Positions 35,449 through 46,773 of a stretch of DNA of 64,000 bases are shown here, piece by piece. Source of the stretch: Cryptomeria japonica (lineage: Eukaryota; Streptophyta; Pinopsida; Cupressales; Cupressaceae). Numbering within the stretch: position 1 is the first letter of the stretch; every line of letters starts with the position of its first letter. The stretch lies in the NCBI RefSeq assembly GCF_030272615.1, contig NC_081412.1, positions 690,564,083 to 690,628,082 on the forward strand, in the 5' to 3' direction. Below the pieces are notes generated by a model. It ran no database searches and was not told the DNA's origin. It worked only from the letters and a program-made list of their open reading frames with translations. A program made the position numbers and the translations under genes.

Positions 35449-36853
35449 TGTGTGCGGGAAAAGTGGGTCTATGAAACTCAAAATGTGAAAAAGTGGTCTC
35501 AAAGAGGCTTGCTCACACACCCACAAGACTTCTTGGTGCAGGTTATGGAGTCATGAAGAATGACTCAACTTCCCAAGGTTGGTTCCATGATACTCTATCT
35601 CACAAGATCCCTCAAGCCAATGCCTTTGCTCTTAGGTCACTGAGCAAAGTGACTTAGGGATGGCTAATGCAAGAATGAGGGATGCTTTAGATTGATCTAG
35701 TTATGAAAATGCATCCTAATCTATACATGATTCTACAAATGCAACAAACTAGATTATAAGATGACAAGATTAGTAGAAACACTATCCTAACATGATATAC
35801 TAGTTGATGTTCTAAGATAATGATAAAGAAAATACTCTAAAAATGCTTATTTAGACTATTTCCTAATACAAAAGAGGCTAAATGTGTTGATAAAATTGAG
35901 CATAAATGAGATACTAAAGCTTGCATGGATTCTTAAAATGGAGGAAGGAGAGCTCTATTTATAGTGAAAATAGGGCAATGGATGGCCAGGATTGAAAGAG
36001 TTAATCAAGGGTCAAGTTTGAAAGTTATCAATCCATGTTTGCAATTTTCACCAATGAAATGGTGACAATTGTCAACATAAGATTGGTTAAGAGGGGAGGG
36101 TGGAAATATTAAATGCCCGAGAAGACCTCATGGTTACCCTAGGTGGTAAGGGTTAAGGTTAGGTTAGGATTATCCAATGGATAAAGCTTTTACCCAAAGG
36201 ATAAACTCTTGTGCAAGGGTTAAAGGGATAACCATGGTCAAAGCAATGAATGCTTGATGAGACCCCTGGGTTAGATGTGGGTTGAGTTTAGAGATAGTCT
36301 CTAATCATGCTGGAGGGTTGAGTTAACCATTAATGGTTTGGAAGACTTTCAAAGTTAAGTTGTTGAAGCCTTTAATGGTTTTCAAAGACTTTGAGGGTTT
36401 GAGAAGTGACTTCCCCTTGCTTAGGGATGTGACAATATTTAGGAGATGGGTTAGGCTAATTTAAAAGTGATTAGAAGAGTCTAGAAGGGGGTTTAGGAGG
36501 CAAGTGGGAGATGTACGATTTTGCAAGTGGATGAGGAATAAAAGGATTTAATTAAAATAAAATTAATTTATTTCAATTGTGGTTGCAACTTGCATTTGTA
36601 GGATTTGCAAGTGGGGGGATTTAATTAAATGTAAATTTAATTAAATGGGCTAGAAGGAGGATTTAATTAAATGTAAATTTAATTAAATGGCTTAGATAGA
36701 AGAAGGATATATTAATTAAATCTTAATTTAATTAATAGGCGATTAGAACAATAAGGATATTAATTAAATCTTAATTTAATTAATTGGAAGAATTAAGAAT
36801 AATTAAATGAATAAAATTCACTTAATTAACTGTGCAACTTTTAGGTTTCTATA
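35449..36853 (-). repeat. 5' LTR of the Tat element (1405 bp)
   Basis: Same length as the left LTR. Its outer end reads 'tttctata' where the other copy has 'gtgtctaca', so the terminal CA has mutated to TA. It is followed immediately by the GTAGG target duplication. Confidence 0.9.
35957..35963 (-). promoter_or_regulatory. TATA box in the 5' LTR (Tat element)
   Basis: Same TATAAATAG core as in the other LTR. This is the copy that would drive the genomic transcript. Confidence 0.65.
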
Positions 36854-36858
36854 GTAGG

Positions 36859-38460
36859 TAATAAGGAGAATAATGATCAAACTAGAACAAGTGGCCCTAG
36901 TTGTAATGTGTCTCAGCATCCAACCTTTGGGCTACAAGTTTCAAACATAATAAGGTTAAAGAAATTTTAGTTTCATAGACCACTAGTGAGACCTATGAGG
37001 TGAGTAAGCCTCTATTTAAAATAATGTCACTACCATCTAATGTTCATTCCTCTCAAGTGACTTCTCATCCAACTTTTCCTCTACTTTTTCCTCAAACTGG
37101 CTTTTATGCTCATACAATCTAGGTTATTAGGTAAAAGATAGAAAGTTTCTACCATACAATTTCTAGTTTCATTAACCGCCTCTTCTTATCTAACTATCAT
37201 TTTTGAGATATTTTAATTATTCTTAGAGGATTTTCCAAAGAATGACTATGTATCTCTTAAGGAGCTTGATACTAATAATATGTCATGACTCTCAACTTCA
37301 ATGAATTTTCTTTCATGGAAATTTGGAGAATCTTCTACCTCAAGAGTAAATATAGTGTGCAAGATGTTTGGCAAATAATTATTAACAATTACTCAAAGAG
37401 TAGGACCTACTCAAATTAGTTACCTTCACTCACATTCCTTAACTTAAAGAACATAAACTAATAATATGAGACATAATAGCTAGACAATTAGGTAGCTTTT
37501 TCTAGGCCATTATTATACTAGAATTAGATAATTGAATATTAAATTAATGGAAAAAATGAGGAAGGGATTTAGAGCCAGGATATAACCTTGGGATATTTAT
37601 CATGTTAAGAAGAAATTGTATAAATTCTTACGGGACCTAGCTGGCCCTAACCTTCTTCAATTATTTTTGGAATCTCTTAATTCAAGCTCTTTAGGTAACA
37701 TAATTAATTTAAGGTTAGTCTCAAATTAATACCTAAATATAATGGTCTTAATGAAATTTGTAATTGATGGCCAATTATGTTGTTGTCCATGAGTCCTACA
37801 TATCATAGCCAGAGCCCTAGTCTTGTATCTATCATATGCTTCCTTTTATTATTCACCTTAAGTAGCATAGCTTCATCAAGAGTAGATACAATCTATAAAA
37901 TACTATTGCAATCTAGGAAGGTATAGAATGAGCTCAAAACTCTCAAAAAAAGAAGTTATTTTCATTAAAACTATATTTCCCAAATCATGTAATTGCAATG
38001 AATGGAAGCTTATTTTAGGCATGCTATAATTTTATGGGTTTGGGCTCAAATTTATCTACTCAATTTAGATGTTTGAAAATGGTTTTACTTTCCTTACCAT
38101 TTATAACTATAAATCTATTTCACTTGTTCTTTTTTTTAGCTCATGTGGACACCTAAAAAAGAGATAAAGTTATCTCCCTTCCGAATAGTGACCTTTATCT
38201 TGTCAATCTAGTTGTTTTTCTAATTATACCTTTCTCACTCTTTTGGAAGAGGAACCCAAAGAAAATAAAGTGTTTCAGTTTTTGAATATTTACTGTGCTA
38301 CCTTCAACTCTACTAGAAGAAAACCCAATGCTATCACTAGTTCCTATTGCCCGAGATTTCTTATCTTAATTCTTCTGCTCGGAAATAGACTAACCACCAT
38401 TAAGATTTTTGTTTGGAAAATTGTGTTATAAACCTTGCATAATAATGTTTAATTGCTGTA
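36859..38460 (+). pseudogene. Decayed LINE reverse transcriptase
   Basis: Plus-strand fragments around 37700-38330 keep LINE RT signatures. 'LIPKYNGLNEICN' is followed by 'WPIMLLS' (compare L-I-P-K ... N-W-R-P-I-x-L-L). Further on come 'GFGLKFI' and 'MFENGFTFLTI' (compare G-F-x-x-K-F-I ... F-x-x-N-G). Numerous stops and shifts break the reading. The first part of the interval (36859-37650) shows nothing recognisable. It flanks the Tat insertion. Confidence 0.55.
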
Positions 38461-38800
38461 ATATTTTATTATTGTGTGAGGTGGACATGGAATTATATTG
38501 TAATATCATATTGTATTGTTGCACCTAGGAGCACCTAGATGGACATGTAACATGTAGAGATTCCCTTGGAATATTCTTGTAACAACTTGATGAGTTGTAT
38601 TGACACATTGGTATTATTATATTGTATTTATTTAATATTGGGGAATGTAATTGTGATGAAGTACCCAATATTAAATGTGGTTCAAGGGTAGGTAGGAAAA
38701 ATATTATATTTTATTGTCACATGGTTTTAGGCACATGTTTTTGATGTAATACCACTTGGTGGTCTTGTGGTTGCTTGTGTTTATAAAAGCACCCAAAGGG
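38461..38800 (+). mobile_element. Solo LTR, first segment (split by two insertions)
   Basis: Together with 45827-46038 and 52783-52890 this reads as one LTR-like sequence: a TATA box at 38782, then 'ggtttttccctcatgagggt' and 'tttcccaggatatatctcgtg', an R/U5-type motif of plant LTRs. It is interrupted at AAGGG by a copia element and at GGATA by the pol-less element. The outer ends of the LTR are not firmly located. Confidence 0.5.
38782..38789 (+). promoter_or_regulatory. TATA box of the split LTR
   Basis: 'tataaaag', only 11 bases upstream of the copia insertion point. Confidence 0.5.
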
Positions 38801-38817
38801 TGTCAGGATAACTAGTG

Positions 38818-38854
38818 AACAACTGAGAGGGGGGGAGGGGGTGAATTAGTTGTT
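38818..38854 (-). other. LTR-end hairpin, copia 3' LTR copy
   Basis: Arms 'aacaactga' (38818-38826) and 'ttagttgtt' (38846-38854) pair with one G-T type mismatch around a G-rich loop. The other LTR has the perfect version. Confidence 0.6.
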
Positions 38855-39390
38855 AATAGATTATGAAACTTTAAGCACACAAAACCTTTTACCGGGATGT
38901 ATAAACCAAATACCAGAATAGTAGATATATCAATTAAGCACTAACATAAATCATAAACCAAATACCATGCATCCACAACACATAACACAAAGATTTGTGC
39001 TTAGAAAACCCGGTAAAGGGAAAAACCAAGATGGGAAGCCTACCCACAGTTAGATGATACTTCTATAGTAAGTATGTGATTACAATAAGGTGCCTACACA
39101 TATAGGAAGGCCAACAACCTAGAGCGCACTACTCATCACAAAGGAGCCTCACTGACTACAAAAGATCTTCGGACTATTATTCAGAAATAAGAATTAACTG
39201 CAAGAATAACATCTCCTATGCCTGAGTATAGTTCTGCTTAAGCTCAATTCCGGAGGTCTTAAACCTTTTACACAAACCCAATTCGATCACTTATGATTGA
39301 CAAAAACCTCTGCATATGATTACAACTTTATTCGCACATAGATAATCCCATAAGCCATGACCATGACCTACAAAAGAGATCTTACATCAT

Positions 39391-39397
39391 ATTTATA
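39391..39397 (-). promoter_or_regulatory. TATA box, copia 3' LTR
   Basis: Minus strand reads 'ggtataaatatgatg'. Conserved in the other LTR at 45202-45208. Confidence 0.55.
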
Positions 39398-40003
39398 CCA
39401 ACCCAGGACCTAAACAATTAGGCTAGCCACCTAAAATATAATACAATAAATCCTATACATAAACCCGCAAACCAATGATAAAACAAGTTGGCCTAAGACT
39501 GAAACAACATTAACCAAATAATAAATCCAATCGGTAATGCATTAGGAGCATCCACCAACACATTACATAAATCGATTCATAACCTAACAAAATAGCATTA
39601 GGTTCGGTGCTAAATGAAACACCATTGATCAACTGGAACATGAACATGATAACCATCAACATCATGAGAACCTTCTAGAAGCCGCACCAACACCACTTAT
39701 TGAATCCATCAAAAGAACTTGAATAAAGCTCTGCTGGTAAAACCCTTACCGGTAACCAAAAGGCTTACTAGAACATATGATAGCTTCCAGATCACCAAAT
39801 CCTGAACCAACTGAATGTGACACGCATTTGAATGACCGAACCAAACCAATTCCACCAGTCTGAACATACCAGATATAGTCTCCAGATCAACACCATAATC
39901 CAACCACTCTACCGGAACCCGGTAGACAACCAAACAAGATAATGATGATATCAATGACAAACATCAATGCAACACATAATGAATTCCTCTCAAATTTCCA
40001 ACA

Positions 40004-40212
40004 ATCTCCCTCTCTGGCATTGATGGCAACACTAGATGTGAAAAACATCCAAGTGCTAATAAATGCCAAACATGTCTCCCCCAATGGAAGACATCCAACA
40101 AATGATATAACAATGAAGTTGTGAGCCAATTAGCCATCCATAGACCAAACTCCCCCTATGACTGATATCTTTGTTTAGCTCTGTTTTTCACATGTATATC
40201 TCTCCCCCTTTG
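40004..40212 (-). promoter_or_regulatory. Multiple polypurine tracts, copia 3' region
   Basis: Minus-strand G-runs at 40004-40015 (AGAGAGGGAGAT, abutting the LTR), 40075-40082, 40150-40156 and 40201-40211 (AAAGGGGGAGA). Two have an upstream 'atgccagag' or 'gatgtca' type context. The tract next to the LTR is the functional PPT. The others are extra copies. Confidence 0.65.
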
Positions 40213-40520
40213 ACATCAATGCCAAAAATCTGTCATAAACATCAAAGAAAAACTATAGATCCTCTAAACCACACATCTGAGTACTCCCTCTGAGTAGTAG
40301 CACCAACTCATGAATCCAGAATGAATGATAGTTATGATAATGCATACCGGTCTGATGCCAATAAACATCACTTAAGTTTCAACCAAAGGGGCAGAGACCC
40401 CCAATTTGTCTCTAAAGTAGTCAAATGATTCCTTGGGCAAAGGTTTAGTCAATATATCTACAATATGCTCTTTAGTGTTCACATAAACCAATCTAACTTC
40501 ATTTGCTTCTACCTTTTCCT
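40213..40520. other. Copia 3' region between RNase H and PPT array
   Basis: Non-coding AT-rich sequence between the end of the pol frame and the polypurine tracts. No additional ORF is seen, so this element lacks an env-like gene. Confidence 0.5.
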
Positions 40521-41181
40521 TCAAAAAGTTATACTTGATTTCAATATGTGCTTTGTCTTAGAATGAAATACCAGATTCTTTGATATGTCAATAGCAACAG
40601 AGTTATCACAGTGAATAACTACCGGTTCATTACAATCTACCCTTATATCTTTCAACATTTGCTTCATCCATAGAACTTGTGTACAACTAGTAGTAGTAGC
40701 AACATACTCAGCTTCAATAGTGATAAAGAAGTACACGACTGTTTCTTGTTGATCCATGAAACAAGTTTCTTTCGAAGAAAGAAATCTCCACCAGATGTTC
40801 TTTTCTAGTCATCTAATATGTACATAGTGTAAAGTCATCATCTTTAGGATACCACAAACCATATTCAGTTGTTCCTTGTAAATATCTGAAAATCCTTTTT
40901 ACTGCAGTCTCATGATTCTCTCTAGGATCACTTTGATATCTTGATACAATACAAACTACATTCATTATATCCGGTCTAGTCTGAGTCAAACATAAGAGAC
41001 CTCCAATCATAGATTTATACCTTGTAGGATTTACCGAAGCTGATACATCTTTCTTTGTCAATTTCTCACTTGTAACCATAGGAGTACCAATTGGTTTAGA
41101 ATTTTCCGTACCAAATTTCTTCAACAACTCTCTAACATACTTAGTTTGATAGATGAAAATACCTTTATCAGTTTGAGTAAT
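40521..41181 (-). pseudogene. RNase H of the copia element
   Basis: 41127-40813 carries the RT-RNase H connection ('IGTPMVTSEKLTKKDVSASV', 'YKSMIGGLLCLTQTRPDI', 'KRIFRYLQGTTEYGLWY'). 40757-40521 carries 'IEAEYVATTTSCTQVLWMKQ' and 'VIHCDNSVAIDISKN', the copia RNase H E and D motifs. The segment between them, which should hold the first Asp, is out of frame. Confidence 0.8.
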
Positions 41182-42003
41182 CTATAAACCTAAGAAAAAT
41201 CTCATTTCTCCAATCATAGACATCTGAAATTCATTCTTTATATTATCAGAGAATTCCATACATAACTTTTCCTCACCTCCAAAAATGATATCATCCATAA
41301 AGACCTCAACAATTAATATGTCATCATTAGTGATCTTATAATACAAGTTATTGTCATCATTACCTTTAGTGAAACCAATCTTCAAAAGATATTTGTCCAA
41401 TCTAGCATACCAAGCTCTAGGGGCTTGCTTCAATCCGTATAAAGCTTTCCTCAATCTACAAACCATGTTATTGTCATCTAAAAGTGAAAATCAATTAGGG
41501 TGCTCAATGTAGACTTCCTCTTCAAGATCTCCATTTAGAAATGCACACTTAACATCCATCTGATAAACCTTGTAGGTCTTATGGGCAACATAAGAAAGAA
41601 ATAATCTCACAGCTTCAATCCTAGCTACCAGAGAAAAAGTTGCATCATAATCAATTCCTTAATTCTGAAAATATCCTTTGTAGACCAATCTAGCCTTGTT
41701 CCTCACAACTTGACCATCTTCATTCAATTTATTCCTAAAACCCCCTTTAGTTCCAATAGAATTCTTATTTTTAGGCTGGGGAACTAAAGTCCATGTGTTG
41801 TTATTTTCTATATGATCCAATTCCCCTTCCATAGCTTTCATCCAACATTCATCCTTACATGCTTCATCTACTGATGCCAGTTCAATTTGAGAAATTAAGC
41901 ATACCTCTTCAAATGCCAACCTTCTCTGTGTCATCACTGCTTTTCTCTTGTCTCCAATGATTTGATCTTCTGAAGGATTCAACCTTACATACCTAGGAGT
42001 CTT
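41182..42003 (-). pseudogene. Reverse transcriptase of the copia element
   Basis: 41982-41659 begins the pol linker and RT ('WMKAMEGELDHIENNNTWTL', 'NKARLVYKGYFQN'). Stops fall near 41660, and the frame continues through a 'KVYQMDVKCAFLNGDLEEEV'-like segment. 41466-41182 holds 'LRKALYGLKQAPRAWYARLD' and the catalytic 'FMDDIIFGG'. Confidence 0.85.
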
Positions 42004-43184
42004 CTAACTTTCTGTTTCTCTGCTATGATCATTAGTTATTGTTGAATTTTTTGATATTGCTGGGGTAACTGGTTCAACATTTTGTTCTGGTACAGGTGTT
42101 ATTGATTTAGTTTTGATTATTTCCACTTTCGGTTCTCTCTCATAAGCTCTGATTTTACCTCTGTACTGCTCATCGACCTTGACATTAGCGCTCTCCACAA
42201 TTCTTTGCAATCTTTTGTTATAACATCTATATGCTTTGCTTTCATTTGAATAACCAAGAAATATTCCTTCATCACATCTAGGATCAAACTTTCCAATGGA
42301 ATCATCTCTTTTGATATAACATATACTACCAAAGATTCTGAAGTACTTAACAGTAGGTGTATGACCAAACCATAACTCATAAGGTGTCTTACCGGTGTCT
42401 CCTTTGATATGAAATTTGTTGAATGTGTATATCGTCATGCTCACAAATTCTCTCCAATAGATATGATGCAAATTAGCTTCCATCATCATAGACCTAGCTG
42501 CATCCAGGATAGTTTTGTTCTTTCTTTCCACAACACCATTCTGCTGAGGTGTTGGGGGTGCAAACAACTATCTCCTTATGCCATGTTTCTCACAATAACT
42601 GTTAAATTTGTCGGGTGTGAATTCACCACCCTGATCAAATCTTAAGCATTTGATCTTCAAACTTATCTCTGTCTCAATCATAGCTTTAAAGTTCTTGAAC
42701 TTTTCAAAGGCTTCAGATTTCTCCCTTAGAAAAGTAACCCACATCATTCTAGAATAGTCATCAATGATTAACATGAAATATCTATCACCATGAAAACTTC
42801 TTATTCTAGCAGGACCACACAAATCAATATAAATAAGATCATTAATATCATTAGATTTGTCTTGTATACTCTTAAAAGAAGTTTTGACTTGTTTTCCCAT
42901 TAGACATTCCTTACATACTAGATTATGAGGCTTCACAATCTTAGGTATATCTCTAACTGCCTTAGTTGAACTGATCTTTACAATGCAATCAAAATTCACA
43001 TGACACAACCCCTTATGCCATAGCCAACTCTCATCAATATGTGAATCAAACATGTCTTCTCACCGGAGTTCAAATGAAAGATGTTACCTCTAGTCTGAGT
43101 ACCGGTTGCAATCTCCAATCCAGATCTATTAATGATTTTGCATTTTCCATCCTTGAACTGTAACCAAAATCCCTTATCCACCAA
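42004..43184 (-). pseudogene. Integrase of the copia element
   Basis: 43053-42568 contains the zinc-binding end ('CKECLMGKQVKTSF') and core ('YIDLCGPARI', 'LRFDQGGEFT'). One stop follows 'GIRR', then 42567-42004 continues with 'PPTPQQNGVVERKNKTILD', which keeps the catalytic Glu, 'TPYELWFGHTP' and the GKGKGK-side C-terminal region. Confidence 0.85.
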
Positions 43185-43577
43185 CTATCATACACTCAAA
43201 ATATTATGCCTTAATCCTTCTACATAATAAACATTATCAACATTATTCTTACCATTCAATGATATAGTTCATCTTCCTCTGATCATGCATGCTTTGTCAT
43301 CTCCAAATCTGACCAGACCACCATCAAATTCATGCAAAGATAGAAAATTCCTTCTATCTCCAGTCATATGATGTGATCATCCACTGTCTATCACCCATTC
43401 ATCCTTGTCTTCAACTTTAGCAGCAAGGGCCTTCTCTTCATTTTGAATGATAGGTTCTGGAGCATCTTCCTTGATAGATAATAATACCCATTCCTTTCCA
43501 CTACCAGGTCCACTACCTGAATATTTTTCTAGTTCATCATCATAATCATTAGTTACACCTTCCTCATCAGCATAGTA
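43185..43577 (-). pseudogene. Aspartic protease of the copia element
   Basis: The minus strand near 43380-43410 reads W-V-I-D-S-G-stop-S-H-H-M-T-G-D, the copia protease active site with the Cys codon after D-S-G changed to TGA. Several further stops are present. Confidence 0.75.
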
Positions 43578-44558
43578 TCATGATTTGTCTTTGTTCCTCC
43601 TGTACTTATGCTTGTTCTGATATTCATGGTTAGGCTTAAAATATCTTCTATCTTTCTCTTCAAATATTGAATTCCTCTCAGGACATCTAGATGCAAAATG
43701 ACCTATCTTATTACATGCAAAACATTTGAAAGGTGATTTTCCTTCATAGTTACTTCTTGTCGGACCTTTAGGTACCATTCTATAAAATAGGGCTTCAAGT
43801 TCTTCAAGCTCTTCATCTTCTTTCTTCATATCCTCTAGTTCCTTCGCATATAGTGCTTTCCAATCCTTCTTGTCGGTTGATGATGTAGATGCATTGAAAG
43901 CAAATTTAGTCTTTGCAGCTCCTTGAGGACCAAATTCTTCAAGCTCAAAAGCAGATAACTTTCCAACCAAAGTATCCCTATTGACATAAGTGTTAGACAT
44001 TGTTCACAGTTCATTGATTGCAGTAGCCTTCATTTTGTAAGCTAATGGAAAATCTCTCAATACTTTAGAAACAATCTCATCTTCACTCAGAGATCCACCA
44101 CAACATTGAATTACCAAGACAATTTCGTTGACTCTTTCCATAAAAGCAAAAATTCTTTCATCTTCCTCCAATCTCAAGTTCTCATACCTCACCCAGTAAC
44201 CATCAAGTTTTACAATTTTAACAGTAGGGTCACCTTCATTCAGAGTCTCCAACTTATCCCATATAGCTTTTGTAGATGATTTGTCTGTTAATCCCATTAC
44301 TTGCTGATCTAAAAGGGTGCTCAAAAGGGCTTCTCTAGCTATGCAGTCATTTTGAATGTTCTTATCCAAGTCTACCAAAGGAGGATTGCCAGATGCCAAA
44401 TCATAAGGGGTATAGTCTTTCTCAGTGATCTCCCAAATCTCCTTGCTTAGACATCTCAAATGAGTGTCCATATAAAGCTTCCATACTCTGTAATTTGTTC
44501 CTTCAAACCTAGGGTTGTCCTTTTGGTAAATAATTGAAGTTGAATGATTACTCGCCAT
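43578..44558 (-). pseudogene. Gag of the copia element (UBN2 type plus CCHC)
   Basis: Begins with the ATG at 44558, about 40 bases after the PBS. 44558-44004 is the copia capsid-like region ('RFEGTNYRVWKLYMDTHL', 'AIWDKLETLNEGD', 'ERVNEIVLVIQ'). One TGA at 44001-44003 separates it from 44000-43578, which is in the same frame and ends with a single knuckle, 'CFACNKIGHFASRC', and a basic tail. Confidence 0.85.
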
Positions 44559-44597
44559 AGGGACTTCCTCAAGTGGTTAAGCTTCTGCAGAGAGGAC

Positions 44598-44613
44598 CAA
44601 GCTCTAATACCAA
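44598..44613 (-). promoter_or_regulatory. Primer binding site of the copia element
   Basis: Minus strand reads TTGGTATTAGAGCTTG, one substitution from the initiator tRNA-Met PBS core TGGTATCAGAGC, directly inside the right LTR. Confidence 0.85.
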
Positions 44614-44614
44614 T

Positions 44615-45821
44615 TGTTAAGATAACTGATGAACAACTGAGAGGGGGAGGGTGAATCAGTTGTTAACAGATTATGAAACTTTAAGCACACAAAACCTTTT
44701 ACTAGAATGTATAAACTAAATACTGGAATAGAAAATATATCAATTAAGCACAAACATAAATCATAAACCGAATACCATGCATCCACAACACATAACACCA
44801 AGATTTATACGTGGAAAACCTGGTAAAGGGAAAAACCATGGTGGGAAGCCTACCCATAGTCATATGATACTTCTGTAGTAATTATGTGATTACAATAAGG
44901 GGCCTGCACATGCAGGAAGGCCAATAGCCTAGAGTGCACTTCTCATCACAAAGGATCCTCACTAACTACAAAAGATCTTCGGACTATAATCTGGAAATAA
45001 GAATGAACTACAAGAATAACATCTCCTATGTCTAAGTACAATTTTGGTTAAGCTCAATTCTGGAGGTCTTAAACCTCTTACACAAACCCCATTTCGATCA
45101 CCTATGATTGACTAAAACCTCTACATATTATTACAACTTTATTCACACATAGATAATCCCATAGCCCATGACCACAATCTACAAAAGAGATCTTATATCA
45201 TATTTATACCAACTTGGAACCTAAACAATTAGGTCGGCCACCTAAAAGATAATACAATAAATCCATTACATAAACCCGCAAACCAATGATAACACAAATC
45301 AGCCTAAGACCGAAACAACATTAACCAAACAATAAATCCAACCGGTAACGCATCGAGAGAATCCGCCAACACATTACATGAAGCAGTCCATAACTGAATA
45401 GAATAGCACTAGGTCTAGTGCTAAATGAAAGACCACCGATAAAATGGAACATAAACATGATAACCATCAACATCATGAGACCCATCTAGAAGCCACACCA
45501 ACACCACTTATCAAATCCATCAAAATATCTTCAATAAAGCTTTGTCGGTAAAACCCTTACCGGTAACCAAAAGGCTCACTAGAACATATGATAGCTTTTG
45601 GATCACCAAATCCTGAACCAACTGAATGTGACGCATCTGAATGACCAAACCAAACCAATTCTACCAATCTGAACATACCAAAGAATATTGGAGATAGTCT
45701 CTAGATCAACATCACAATCCAACCACTCTACCAGAACCTGGTAGACAACCAAACAAGATAGCGTTGACATCAATGACAAACATCAATGCAACACATAATC
45801 AATTCCTTCAAATTTACAACA
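44615..45821 (-). repeat. 5' LTR of the copia element (1207 bp)
   Basis: Ends in CTTAACA next to the PBS and starts TGTTGTAAATTTG at 45821. Matches 38801-40003 with scattered differences. TATA core at 45202-45208 (minus). Confidence 0.9.
44632..44664 (-). other. LTR-end hairpin, copia 5' LTR copy
   Basis: Perfect 9-bp stem: 'aacaactga' (44632-44640) and 'tcagttgtt' (44656-44664) around the loop 'gagggggagggtgaa'. It lies 17 bases from the LTR end that abuts the PBS. Confidence 0.7.
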
Positions 45822-45826
45822 AAGGG

Positions 45827-46038
45827 TAGTTGTTTGGGTTAGCCAGGTTAGCATTTGTGAAGGAGGACACATGGCATGGGATGTGTGGATTCATGCTTGG
45901 TCACATGGAGTGCTTGGTTATCATTTGGGTTTCAAAGGCTTTCCATAGTTGTATTGTAATGGATGCATTGTTGATAATACATGGTGGATGATACTTATGG
46001 AGGCTTGGTTTTTCCCTCATGAGGGTTTTCCCAGGATA
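45827..46038 (+). mobile_element. Solo LTR, second segment
   Basis: Continues from 38800 across the copia insertion. Contains 'ggtttttccctcatgagggt', part of an R/U5-type motif. Ends with GGATA, the target duplicated by the next insertion. Confidence 0.5.
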
Positions 46039-46281
46039 TGTTGGCAAATGCACACTCCAATGGGAAATTGTAGGTGATTGAAGGTATTGTCATTGATGGC
46101 AACCTTACAATCATATGATACTGGTAGGCACTAGCACTGACATACTCTAAACCGACATACAGTTCACCGACACCAAAAACAAAGATTATCGGCACCATGG
46201 ACGATAGGAATTTTGTTTAAATTATATTTTGAATTTTAAAATCCTTTTGTAAGCCGACATGGAAAATTGTAATAAAACTCA

Positions 46282-46287
46282 TATAAG
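46282..46287 (+). promoter_or_regulatory. TATA-like box, pol-less element 5' LTR
   Basis: 'tataag' in 'actcatataagtatgagatc'. The other LTR has the stronger 'cttatataagta' (52237-52244). Confidence 0.5.
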
Positions 46288-46773
46288 TATGAGATCTTGT
46301 AGATCATTTAGAGAAGTAAGTATGGAAGGATTATTGCAGACCTAATGTGCAAATTGTAAGGCAGATTTTGGATAAGGGTTTATGATTATTGCAGAGCTTA
46401 AACCGGTACCAAATTTGGCATAGTAGATGTTGATCTGAAGCAGTACATTACATTGGATTTGTATAATCCATTTTGTAAGTCAGTGTGACTTCTTTTGTAA
46501 CTGATCAGTGAGCTCTAGGCACTTGGCCTTCTTGCATGTGCAGGCCCCTATTGTATTAGTAATATTCTCTTATTGGCCAGTAAGAGAATATTGTGGGTCA
46601 CAAATCCCATCGAGGTTTTACCCACACTGGGTTTCCTCGTTAAAAATATTGTGTTATGGTGTGTCTTTCATGTTGTGGTTGTTGTTCTCATTTACTGCAT
46701 TATTTTTGGTTTATCGGTACACAGTTTTGATATTCTTTTCATGTTATAATTCAAGAAAATTCTTATATCGGTC

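Larger units (their letters stand above)
21503..36853 (-). mobile_element. Ty3/gypsy Tat-lineage element, complete but degenerate (15.35 kb)
   Basis: Flanked by the exact target duplication GTAGG (21498-21502 and 36854-36858). Two 1405-bp LTRs match along their whole length. The internal region reads, on the minus strand: PBS, 3-kb leader, gag, protease with G-patch, RT, RNase H, a second RNase H-like domain, integrase, a 2-kb 3' region with tandem repeats, and PPT. The duplicated RNase H and G-patch are hallmarks of the Tat/Ogre branch. Many in-frame stops make the copy non-autonomous. Confidence 0.9.
38801..40003 (-). repeat. 3' LTR of the copia element (1203 bp)
   Basis: In element orientation TGTTGGAAATTTG...TATCCTGACA. 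TATA-like TATAAATA lies on the minus strand at 39391-39397. A hairpin with a G-run loop lies at 38818-38854. Confidence 0.9.
38801..45821 (-). mobile_element. Ty1/copia element, complete but degenerate (7.0 kb), Sirevirus-like
   Basis: Exact 5-bp target duplication AAGGG (38796-38800 and 45822-45826). LTRs are 38801-40003 and 44615-45821. Gene order on the minus strand is gag, protease, integrase, RT, RNase H, the copia order. The PBS is of initiator tRNA-Met type. Several copies of a polypurine tract lie in the 3' region, a trait described for the Sirevirus branch, so I place it there with moderate confidence. Each domain has one or more stops. Confidence 0.9.

Noticed and set aside
39942-40124. 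Overlapping ORFs on both strands across the copia LTR end
   Set aside because: They span the LTR/PPT boundary and have no domain; the region is explained by LTR and polypurine tracts.
45995-46198. Minus-strand ORFs in the pol-less element LTRs (also 51921-52151)
   Set aside because: They are antisense to both LTR copies and cross the LTR boundary; chance reading of repeated DNA.
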